64,000 bases of DNA, taken from Leptopterna dolabrata (taxonomy: Eukaryota; Arthropoda; Insecta; Hemiptera; Miridae). Of this stretch, positions 12,201-24,200 are shown one piece after another; the stretch's first letter is position 1, and the number at the start of each line of letters is the position of its first letter. Position numbers and translations under genes: made by a program. The DNA lies in assembly GCA_954871275.1 (NCBI GenBank), contig OX940975.1, forward strand, positions 8,060,001 through 8,124,000, read 5' to 3'. The notes under the pieces are model-generated. The model did no database searches, was not told the DNA's origin, and saw only the letters and a program-made list of their open reading frames with translations.

Positions 12201-15200
12201 TTTCTCGGCCACAACGTTTCAGCCGACGGGATAACACCCCTACCGGAACGCACGGACCTCATTAAGAAATTCCCGCGACCCACTACCGTGCACGAGCTTC
12301 GAACATTCCTCGGCCTCATTAACTTCTATCACCGAGCGATACCACGAGCCGCACCTACGCTCCGCCCCCTAGTGGAAATGATTCCACCCGACGCGAAGAA
12401 AAAGGACAAACGCACGCTCACGTGGACCACCGACGCAGCTGACGCATTCGACCGCGCAAAACGCTTACTCGAAACCTCCGTCACACTCGCCCATCCGGCC
12501 CCGACCCAACCTCTCGTCCTACACACGGACTCGTCGGATTTCGCCGTCGGCGCAGCGCTGCATTTCATCGACAATACGCACTTACGCCCGCTAGGTTTCT
12601 TCTCACGCACTCTCAACCCGGCTCAACGTAACTACAGCGCATTTGACCGCGAACTACTGGCTATTTACCTCGCCATCGTACACTTTCGCCAACAAATCGA
12701 AGGGCGCCCACTAACCGTATATACGGACCATAAGCCCCTCACAACCTCACTAGCGACACAATCGAATACGGCCCCACCAACACGGCTACGGCACCTTCGA
12801 TTTATATCAGAATTCACAACTGACATCAGGTACGCCGAGGGCCCAACAAACATCGTCGCCGATTACCTCTCGCGACTCCCACCGACAGCCAACATGGCCC
12901 ACGCAGTCACAGACTACGGCACCCCCTTCACGCTACAACAGTTAGCCGACGCACAAGCCGCCGATGACCACATCGCTACAATGAATCTCACACCGCACCG
13001 AATACAAGGCCACGAGATCATGTGCGAAACTACCGACGCCTCGCCTCGCCCCTACATCCCTACGCCGCTACGCCTCGCGGTTTTCAAACACATACACGGG
13101 ATGACACATCCGGGGATAAAGGCCACCACAGCCCTCATCCGCGCTCGATATTATTGGCCCGTCATGACCTCGTCGATACGGTTGTTCACCCGCGCCTGCC
13201 CGAGTTGTAACCGAGCGAAAACAACTCGACACATCAGGGCTCCCCTCGGCGAATTTCCCGACGCCGCGCCACTCGAACACCTACATATCGACCTATTCGG
13301 CCCGCTACCGCCATCGGCTACTAAAAAATACATATTATCAATGATTGACCGCGCCACTGGCTGGTTTGAATGCGCACCCCTCTCGACCATTTCCGCCGAC
13401 GCAGTGATTACGGCCCTACACAACCACTGGATCGCCCGCTACGGCTCCCCGGCACGCGTTACCACTGACCAGGGCACCCAGTTCACCTCAGCCGAATTCC
13501 ATAAATACTGCACGTCCATAGGCTCGGAGGTACACCATACAAATACCTACCACCCTCAAGCCAACGGCCTCGTCGAACGACTACATAGGGTCCTCAAAGA
13601 CGCAATTCTCGCAACAGCCACTTCCCGCACATGGGCCACCCAACTTAGCGGCCTCCTCCTCGGCCTACGAAACCGCCCGGGCCCCGACGGCTACTCACCG
13701 GCCCAACGCCTCTTCTCGGCCACGCCACGCCTCCCAGGGGATCTGTTCACTCAACCGCCACCATCAACTGTGCCCCTACGCACCAACGAATCGTACCGCC
13801 ACTACACACAGTCATACGTGCCAGCAACTATGCGCACAGCGACCCATGTGTACGTGCGCGTAGACACGCCAAGGGGTAAACTCGAGCCACCTTACACCGG
13901 CCCCCATCAGGTGTTGACAAACGATGGAAAAACAATAACTTACCTCACGGACGATCGACGCACACCATCAGTCTCAATCGACCGATGTAAGCCGGCACCC
14001 CCACCCACGCACACAGTGAACACCCCCAACACGCCGACCAACGCACCCCACCCCACGGCAGCGACTATAAAGACGAGCGCCGCCCACGAACATCAACCAC
14101 TACAACGCTATGTCGCCGAAGCAACCTACCGCCTCACAGCTCCTACGAGACCTCGCCGTCACGCCGTCTCCTCCGGCTCCGGCGAAAAGGAAGCCAACTC
14201 GGCCGCAACCACCGGGCAGGTATGGCCCGATCCCCATCCGTCAGGCTATGGCCATATCGAAAGCCGGCGCGATACCTATCCACGCGCGGCCCCGGGACAA
14301 CAAGACGCAGCAGCGTCAACCACCCACGCGTCAGCTACCGCCGGGCATCCGCCCGTTGACTCCACGCCCGTCGACTACCACGCCAGGCACGCCGGTTATG
14401 ACGGTGACCGCCCCGTCAACCACAACCGTCACCCTGCAACTCCCGCCGTACGCAGGGACGTGCTCGGACTGCTGCATCCACGGGGTACGCCGCCCCCAGC
14501 AACACACTGCCGCAGTCCAAGCCTCGCCCGACGTCACCACGAAATCAACGTACGCCCTCAGCCTCGCAAAGGCCCTCGTAGCGACTACAGAACGGGCCAC
14601 GCAAACCCCAACCCTCGGCACGTCTACCTTCGCCACGCCTCCGGCACGGCCGACGTCGCCAAAGCCGGCACCGCCGCCAACGCCGCAACGCCCCCGACCA
14701 CAGCGCCCGACCTACCGCACGAACCACATACGGCACCGGCGGGACATTTCGCGCCCGCACCGGCACCCACGCCACTAATCAACCGCAACCCATCGCCGCC
14801 CCACGACATCGACCACAGCAGCCACCCGGACAGCCCAAACGGAACCAACACACGCACCTCCCACGCCCGGCCACCGCCACAGCGACAACAACAAAATTTA
14901 ATTGAAATTGAAAATTACTTAAATTCTGGGGGGAGCAGTGTTGTGATCGGCTGCTCCTCCACAACTCAATTTGTGTCTGAACATGCTGTAACCCAGAGTG
15001 GGGACCCCCCGACCCCCCTCTGGTCTTGTCAGGGGAATATAAAAGAGCCAGGGTGCCATCAATAAACAACCATTCTCTCGTAATCGATCGACTCGTCTAT
15101 CCGACTCCCAATCACTACAAGAATATGATGAGAACAGTTCAACGTTAACATTAAGGCCTAATTACACCTACCGAGGAGGTTACTTAGTAGGCTACTTTGA

Positions 15201-18200
15201 TGGGGCGAGTAGGTGATCTGACTTCAGCTGGGCAGAGACGAGACAGCTGCGTCGTGTAGTGTTCCGTGTCAACATGGCACAGCGAAGTAAAAAGAGAAAC
15301 GCTGCGAAGTCCTTGTCACATGGGTTTATACTTGCCTACAGAAAAAATTTAACGTAAATTTAAGGCTGAAACTTCATTAGAACCTCAACTTTCAGTCGAA
15401 ATCGACTTCATATTCTGTCTCCTATCCTAAAAAACATGGAAAACTATGCCTCACAAGCTCATTTTACTAAAACACCAAAAAACTCTGTTTTTCACCCATA
15501 ACACTCCTGGGTATATTCTGATCGGGCTGCAAAGTTTTGGGACACAACCAGGGCCCAAATGGAGCCTGTGCGACAGAATGAATTTTTTTAGACCGAAAAT
15601 GAAGTTAGATGGATGATACGGCGGACGGACTTTGAAAACGTAAAAGAAAAATGTTGAGGGGTTGTTATACCAAATTTTTGCTGCGTGAATACATAGGTGT
15701 ATTGTTCACAAATAATAAACCAAAAGGCGCGCTCGCCCGCCAAACCTGATTACATTAGCCGAGTGGGAGGGCGAGTAGCAGCTGAGCGAGTGGATGAGTG
15801 GTGGGGGGTCCCTACTCGGCCGAGTAAATAGAACATGGTTCTATTCACTGACTCGCCCAAAATCACTCGCCCGTTACTAGGCCAAGTACTGTCTGGGCCG
15901 ATTACACTGCGATTTACTCGGCCGAATGCACTGTCTCGGCCCAGCACTCGGCAGGTGTAATTGGGGCTTTAGTGTCACCCATCAAATCAGCTTAGGTCGT
16001 TCAACGACCTAACTTTCACGACCTTAGATCGTTTCACGATCTAAGAGGTTAGAATCCGGGTTTTTTCCCTTAGATCGTTAGCCCGGCGATCCTTAGTCCG
16101 TCAACGACCTAGTGGCCAAACTTTTGCGAAAACTCTCTAATAATAAAGCTATTCCACAATCAACAATATATACATAAGAAAAACACAGTGTAATGTAAAA
16201 TATAGTACACCAATACAAAATATTCAAAACAGGTAAGTAAAAGTAAGGTGGGGTTATTCCGTGGACCCACAAGGCGGAGCCTGAGCATCAATTGTTTGTA
16301 TTTAGCTTCGTACCAGTTTATTTTTTTCTTACAAGTTCGGTCGTATCAAAGTTGTAAAAGTAAAATAAAGAAAAAGATCTAGAATGAGATCAGTAAAGGA
16401 TCATAATATCACAGTAATAGTCCGGATATGTCTTCGGGAAGGAGGGTCTTAGCCCAGACGAGGATTATTTGATTATGTTCTTGGCCGTACAAAGTCTACA
16501 TGTCTCATAGAGAAGCGGAGATTTCTATGGGGAATTTCAAAAATGGATTTATTTTGTATTGACCTACTGTTGTCTTTAATTTTGAATTTAGATTTGTGTT
16601 TTTAAATAAAAATAAGGCACATTTAGCAAGGTGTGTATGTCTGATCGGCAGTAAGTTAGATTCGTTGAATAAGTCAGATGTTTGAAATCTTGAGGGTTTA
16701 TTTATTATGATCTTTATCAGTCTTTTTTGGCATCTCTCCAATGCGGGTAGATGATTACTATAAAGCTACTGTATACTATACTATAGATTTTATATTTACC
16801 AGCCTACTAGAAGAATTGTGGGTATATCTGCCAAGTGTACATACGTGTACGTGGGAGGTTGGAACGCATTTATAATTGAAACAGCCATCAGTTATTGCTA
16901 AGACTACATTATGTAGTACGTTCGCCTTGATCGTAGGTGCTGCTACCTTATTTAAGGCCCCTTTCACACGAGGCAGATAATTGATTCAACTAGTAGACGG
17001 GGCGGGTGTCGTAGAGTTGATTCAACTAGTAGAGAGCGCTCGTTCACACGACGTTACTAGTGGAATCAACTTCAAGTCCCAAAGGTTTTTCCTCCACCAG
17101 TTGAGTCAACTGGTGGGGATGAGAACGTGACCGGCACATGCGCCTAGTGGCCACCCGCCTGGGCGGACGAGTTGACTGTGTATGAAAGGGTTCAGGCGGT
17201 TCCCCATATTTTGTTAAACCGTTACACTCCTTGACACCCGCCCGGTCTACTAGTTGAATTAACTATCTGCCTCTTGTGAAAGGGGCCTAAGCCTCCTGCG
17301 TCCAAAATGCCGACATGCTCACTCGGTTTGATGCTCTTCGAGCCATCACCAGAAATGATGCATTGTCTAACTCATTTCAGTTTTTCACCTGCTCTGAAAT
17401 TGCACAGAATTGCACAAACTGATGCTGCCTTGTACTAAATTGAATTATTCCTTCAGTACCTGTTGGAAGCTGGTTGGTGTGAAGGAGGGAAGGTGGTTGG
17501 CATCACTGAGCCAAGGCGAGTGGCAGCTGTTGCATTGGCATCGAGAGTTGCCGAAGAGAAGGGTTCTCTGCTCGGAGATGTGGTGGGCTTCTCCATTCGC
17601 TTTGACAATTGCACGGACAAGGAAACCACTAAGATTAAGGTGGGAACTACCTACTGCTCTGACGTTGCACTATTTCAAAATGGACTCTTTGATTCCTTTA
17701 TCAAACTTCCAAAGTATCCAAATTACGTCTTCCTTTTATCCTTGGCCTGTTTGTGTTGAAATAAGAAAGCTCAGCAGTTTCTTTGGGCGACCATCGTTAT
17801 CTCCCCGAGAAGGTGAAAGGTCTCGTCTGATCGTATTGATATCCCCCCGTAGAAGTGCTCTCCTTATCTCCCGCTATTATCGATATCTCCCGTGTGAACA
17901 TGTGTCCAGTTAATCGCTCGAGTTTGTCATGGATGGTGTTGTTTTCGTTGAAGGAGGAAGCAAAAAAACCAGGGGCGTGTTTTACGAGGGGAATTTCCGC
18001 TTTTGTTTCCAAAAAAGTTTAGCAAGTGGAGTTGATCGGTGGGTCTGTGCTGGGAAAAAGACATTTTGTTGTAAAGCCAACTTGAAAGCTGTCAGGAAGT
18101 GCGTGACTGAGGCGATTAGCGAACACAATGACGACGCCAATGAGCAAGATAAGGAGTTATCGATAATAAGAGCAGGGGTAAAAAGGAAAGCAGATGAAGA

Positions 18201-21200
18201 CATTTCGAGCTGTCCATCCAAGGTAAATTGATCGTGTCATAAATATATTAAAACTTAGGTGTATACTAAAAAAAGGTGATGTGGTATTTTAAATTTTATC
18301 ATTTATTATATTATTTTAAAGTTTAATATTTATTATAATGCTATTTGACATGGTGCTATACCTTATTGACGACTCACTGTGATTCTGTGACTGTGATTTA
18401 TATTATATATGTATTGATATTGATGTTAAGCTGTATTGATGATGATATTAAGCTGATCGCCCGCTTCATTAAATACCTTCGTAGTATTTCAAAACCTACA
18501 CTTACTTTTTCCTCTTGGCATGTATTTTGTATGGGGAGATATCGATGAATCGGGGAGATAATGGTCAGTTTTGTAGGGGGAGATATCGATACGTCGGGGA
18601 GATAACGATCACTTTTGAACGGGGAGATATCCATGGGTTTTCTTGTCATCTGGGGAGATATCGATGGATCCCCGTTTCTTTGTAGAGGATCAAGTTCTTG
18701 CATCCTCCCGCGCTTGATTTCTTTCTTGATGTTATCAGTAGTTGGTAACTAACGGTGATAATGCTGATCATTTCAGTACATGACTGAGGGGATTCTTATG
18801 ATGGAAATGATGGAGGATCCTCTTCTTCGAAACTACTCTGTTATAATGCTTGACGAAGTTCATGAACAGTCGCAGAACACTGACATCCTAATGGGGCTTC
18901 TAAAGAAGATTTTGAAGGTTGTAATGTGTCTTTTTAATATCTCAACAATATAAATTAATATACAATTGTTATTTATTCAACCTTGCTTATATTTGGTGAA
19001 AATAGATAACATCACCAAAAATTGCTTTTAAATTACCTACTATTGCATGACCATTTTTCTTACGAACTAAATCATTCGCGAAGAAATCGTGGAAACCCAT
19101 TTCAAAGAAAAACGGAGTTATTGAAAAAATAGTCTATTTCCGCTAATACACGAAAAACGCAAAAAACGCTGTTATACCGGTTTCAGTGATCAAACCATCC
19201 TCAGTAACACACAATAACTGAAGGCACATTGGAGAGGTGACATTGGGGCCTATTCACTAAGCCAAAGAGACATCTCTTTCAGGTCCGACTCTCTCTTTTG
19301 GCAAAATAGATTTTTATAGTATCCATGACAGGGTTATTCAGTAACTTTTAAAAGAGAGAGTTGGCGGCCATCTTGGCATTCTCGATCTCTTTCAGAGAGA
19401 CAGCTAATTAGGTGTCTTTCCTCGAAAGAGAGAGTCTATTTCTCGTTTGTTTCACAGTGATCATGTAATATCCTCGTTCATCCGCAACCACACCGGTAAT
19501 TTTGATCGTTTATTTTTTTCATTTCTTAAAGTTTTTCATTTCATAAAGATTAAATTTTACATTTCAATTTTAATTAAAAATATATACATAATTATTGATT
19601 CATGAGTAAAAACGTCCAAGTACGGGTTGAGGTAGGTACCTACCTACCTAAGAGTGGCCGTTCATTAGGTGTAGATATAATACAAGCATTCGACTTTTTC
19701 TGTTTATAATTGAGACTTTTTTCAATTTCATTTAAACTTTTATCCGATTTGTGAGTAAAAACGTCCAAGTATGGATTGAGGTAAGTAGGTACCCATTGAA
19801 TAGCTATTACTAAGAAATGCGTTCATTATTAAGGAATTGAACTCCCGGGGGCACAAACATCTCGCACTTCATGGATACTATGGAATTTTCGTGTATTAGG
19901 ATCCATATCTCTTTCTCAAGGTCTCTGGAGCTATTCAGTAAAATAGAAGAACCCGGTAGACATTGGAAGAGACTGTCTCCCAGGGGAGACTATCTCTCGC
20001 GGGAGATTTTCAAATAGATAATCTCTTTCCACTATCTATTTTAGTGAATAGGCCCCCTTATACATAGTCAAAAAGTGAAATGTGGTCGATTGGGATTGGT
20101 TGTGAAGAATAATGGTGAAGGGAACAAAGGAGGGGGGGGGGGGGTCGATTCTGATTGGTCTTTTTGGCATTTTCTTCCTGGGCCATTCAGAATCGACCCC
20201 TCTTCCTTTGTTCCCTTCACCATTCTTCTTCACAACCAATCCCAATCGACCACATTTCACTTTTTGACTATGTATAAGGTCACCTCTCCAATGTGCCTTC
20301 AGTTATTGTGTGTTACTGACGATGGTTTGATCACCGAAACCGGTATAACAGCGTTTTTTGCGTTTTTTCGTGTATTAGTGGAAATAGACCAGTTTTTTTT
20401 CGCCAGGAACCTTAATCCGTTTGTGCTACTGTTCTCGTAATTTCATCTTGATCATTCATATTTTCAGAAAAACAAAAGTTTGCGGCTCATTGTCTCGTCA
20501 GCCACTGTTGATGCCGAGCGTATTCAAGACTTCTTCAATTTCAACACGTCAACCAATGTCCACGCTAATACGTCGACCATACTGAGTGTGGAGGGAAGGC
20601 TATATCCAGTTGAGTTGTTCTATGCTAAAGGTTGGTGTTTGATGTTGGGCGTGCCCGTAACCTTGACAGCATGTTTGTACTCTTTGCCCCCGCAGATGTG
20701 GAGTGTAGATTTTGCACATTCACCTATCATATCTTCGATTATCAGTGTGATGAAGGGATATTGCCAATCCTTTCAACATTGTTCTACTGTCCTTTAGGCT
20801 ATGTCCCAATTGAGCAGGCATCGCGCGATCGGGCGGTCAGCGATGATCGGGCGCATACTGCGTCGATCGTACGATCTAAATGCCTGTCCTAATTCGCGTG
20901 CTCGTCGATCGCCCGTTAGCGCGACCAGACGATTAAACGCACCATAGCGCGACCACCTCATTTCCGTTCTCATTGCTGGACATGTCTTCAGATGCGTAGA
21001 TGCTGCGCTTTTGTTTATTTTCCGATGCTTTTTGAAGAAGAATATTCTCATTCTCAGCACAGAAGTTGTCACAATGAAAGTACAATACTTTGAAACGAAA
21101 AATTTCCAGTCATGCAGTATGGCTATGAGAGCGAATTTTCGAAGAAATATTCGTGCTATTTTGTAAAAAGATGATATAGCGAGAAACTATAAGACTTGGT

Positions 21201-24200
21201 AAAATTGTATAATTTTTTTCGTGATTTTTGCCATTTTTACCAATTTTTGACCCTTATAAAGTCAAATTTGACCAACTGTTTTTTGAGAAAATATTTTTAT
21301 GGTCGAAATATTCCCCAAGTCGTGAATTACCATCCCGCACAAATTGATATTGATTTTAGCCCTTAATAACAGTTTCTAACCACCAAAAATCCCAAATGGA
21401 CCTCTGTTCTGTATGAAAAGCAAATGAAATGTTTCTCTTCTGTCTTTACTCACCCTTCCGTACCACTTTCAGTAATTTTATATCAACTGATCACGATTTT
21501 AGCCATTTTTAAAGCATTTCGACCCCCTTGGAATTTTTGAAAATTGCTCATCTTCGGACTCATCCTTCTGTTACGTTTTGAAATGTTGGAATTTTTATCG
21601 CGTACCCAAGGACAGATATCATTTGGGGTGACACATAAACAAATTTAAATATATAATACATATACATTTTGTTAAAATCTTGGGATAAAGCAGGATGCTG
21701 TGAATCGGATTTGCCTATAAAAATTTCAAAAATTCACGTTCTGAAAATTTTGGACCCGTTGCAACAGCCTCATTTTCTTTGAAAATCCGCTAAAAAGTAC
21801 ATCTGGTTACAGCATTTTTGACTATTATCTTCAAGGAAAAATAAATGAGAGTGCAGGCACAGTCATGAATTTCAAGATACCAATAGGCGTCGAAGATTGG
21901 GTTCACATGAATTTCGTTAATTAATTGTTCTTCGAATTCATTACTGCACATCGCGCGTCATTTCTTCTTATACCTGTATGGCCTTTGGTCCAAACAAATG
22001 TCACGTGTCTGGTGGGCGTGTTCACGTTAGTGATAAGAGTGAGAATTCTTGCTATAAGTGGGTTTGATGGTGATGTTTTTGAGTGCATTAACAGTACTTA
22101 ATGAATCGGAGTCTGCAAGCACGGGTTGTCTGAAGCTCCTGGGCGGAGCAGAGAGCTCTAATCGTAGCTAGTAGTTCAGGGGAGATGTGACGTCTGGTAG
22201 TTGATATGAGATATGGTGATTTCATACCTCCACAAAGGTGGTGCAAGCTTAGATGCTGCTTGAAGAAATCCATATATTCGGGATGAAACAAGGGGAATCG
22301 GAAATTATTTTTTTTTAATCCAAAGATTAACATGTGAATCCATGGATCTGTGGTAAAAATTCCAGAGTTGGCTTCCTTAATCAACAAAAGGCGCCTGTGG
22401 CGGCAGGATTGTTGAACGCTTGAACCAGTTGGCAATATCCTATCGATCTCATTTTATTGATAATCAAAGCGTCATCTACTGCTGCTCATTTGTGGAATTG
22501 TGTTTTTACAGTTAGTTAGTTGATATCATTTTTCAAAATGGCTTCTTACATAATGTAAGTGTGTATTTATACAGAACCCATTGCTGATTACGTGAAAGGG
22601 ACAGTGGATACAGTTATAAAAATCCACAACTCTGAGCCGTCTGGTGATATCCTGTGTTTTTTAACTGGTCAAGAGGAAGTTGAACTGGCTGTATCACTTC
22701 TTCAAGAACATAGCAAGCAACGTGAGTATCTTTAGAATCTGGGAAACTGAGGTCTTTCAGAATAAATTATTTTAAATTGTGTTACTTGAATATTATATTG
22801 TTTGTTACCATTCAACTCAATAATATTTTTCAAACCACAGTTTACAGCATTGTCTCGCCTGGGTCCCTGGCCAGGCGAGAGAGGGGTGCATTGACGTAAG
22901 AATTGGTGGGAACTTTGAAAAATTATAGAAAAAGAACTACTGAAAGTTCTCAGAGTGGGAGCTAGTTTCATTAAAATATCGGTAAACCGATTTTGTGACC
23001 CATGCGCGTACTGTATTTAAAAAAATGGAGTTATTTAAAAATGAGAAAATTATTAATTTATAAGTAAATTTGAATCTGATTTATGGTGAAATGGTGCTGT
23101 AAATGAGCTGAATGGTAGAGGGAATATGAGGGCCGAGCCATGTAATCCCTGGATTACTCAAGACTAGATGTTATAGTTTTCCAATCTGTGAATGAATTCG
23201 ACTCACAGCTGTTAGCTGATAGGGTTAGGAATCTATAAATCGGTTGCTCTGAACTGTGTGTGTATCTACTATTATGATCGATCATAATTTCACTGAATGG
23301 GTTTTTGTGTTCCAGTGAAAATTTTACCTTTGCCTATGTATGGCTCCTTGTCGAACAACGAACAAATGAAAGTGTTCCGCTATACTCCTAAAGGCCTGAG
23401 GAAAGTAGTGGTCGCGACAAACATCGCAGAAACATCGATCACAATTCCTGGTATTGCATACGGTAAGAATGGAATAATTGGTAAGAGATGAGCCCCACAA
23501 TACGTTGTTTAGGGAAGCATAGGGCAAGCAAGGTCAGGTGCTAACTTCAGCTGACCAAGATGGCTTACATTTGTGGCGGTTATCAAAGGTTGATCGAGTA
23601 TCATGATGAATGATGACAAATCTTAGTATCATTATGTATTGCCTGAGTTCTCCTCTCAATATCAATTACTTATTTTTTTCATCCAGTTATTGATAGCGGT
23701 TATGTCAAGATGAGATGGTTCAACGCTTCAAGTTTCACCGATAATCTCGTTGTGGTACCGATATCCCAAGCTGCTGCTGAACAAAGGGCTGGTAGAGCTG
23801 GTCGATGTCGATCAGGGAAAGCATACAGGTAAAATAAATAATGATTTAATGATGAGGAGGTTCATTTTTTCCGTTCATTATAACATTCAGTTCATTCTTG
23901 GCAAAGATTTTCCCGCTTACTTTTGTGTGTTCATTATCCTATCATTTTTCGCTGTTTCGTTCCAGTTGTAGGTGTAGGTAGAGGCGTTGCAGAGTAGGTA
24001 AGTAGGCTCAACTGAACGAGGTGTGGTAGAAGATTCTCCCATCCACCATCCGTTCTATTAAGTCTGGTTAACATTGAGCGGCAATGCGTTGAGCCCATGC
24101 CTCAATTCATAAGTCAACACATATATGGATTCTATATAAATGTGGAAAACTCAAACAGATCTCATAATCTGATAGTTAATTTACCTGATTTCTTCCGCTT

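Larger units (their letters stand above)
10038..15119 (+). mobile_element. Full-length Gypsy (Ty3) LTR retrotransposon
   Basis: The 5082-bp element has 181-bp LTRs (10038-10218, 14939-15119) that look identical, starting TGTTGTGATCGG and ending ATCACTACA. Target duplication AGAAT lies at 10033-10037 and 15120-15124; copy B carries a single AGAAT there. Gag (10393-11115) overlaps pol (from 11007) in the -1 frame with a canonical frameshift signal. Pol order is protease, RT, RNase H, integrase, which is the Ty3/Gypsy order. A purine tract GGGGGGAGCAG precedes the right LTR. With no LTR divergence and open frames, it is the youngest insertion here and may be competent. It lies in DHX35 intron 2 in the same orientation as the gene. 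Confidence 0.95.
6771..16138. mobile_element. DNA element A, host of a nested transposon island
   Basis: The left end starts AGAGAGTTTTCGCAAAGG. The right end, read on the minus strand, starts AGAGAGTTTTCGCAAAAG. About 50 bp of the ends match with few differences, and both continue into CGTTGACGG-CTAAGG. Between them lie four separate insertions. A shorter copy of the same element (B, 53378-54535, inverted) lacks the two Gypsy elements and the Harbinger element, giving paralogous empty sites. Target duplications of A itself are not convincing, so its superfamily is unassigned. It fills most of DHX35 intron 2. Confidence 0.7.

Noticed and set aside
11007..14900. Minus-strand frames of up to 187 codons opposite gag/pol
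   Set aside because: Shadows of the GC-rich pol coding frame.
6771..16138. Element A as a Polinton/Maverick because of its AG start
   Set aside because: No polymerase B, integrase, ATPase or capsid genes, and no 6-bp target duplication; the superfamily is left open.
18855..18866. DEVH taken as evidence of a Ski2/Mtr4-like helicase
   Set aside because: GETGCGKST, TEPRRVAA, SAT, QRAGRAGR and the C-terminal region all match DHX35, so the family is DEAH with one substitution.
22088..22435. Minus-strand 115-codon frame as a possible LINE fragment
   Set aside because: No diagnostic RT or zinc-knuckle residues could be identified.
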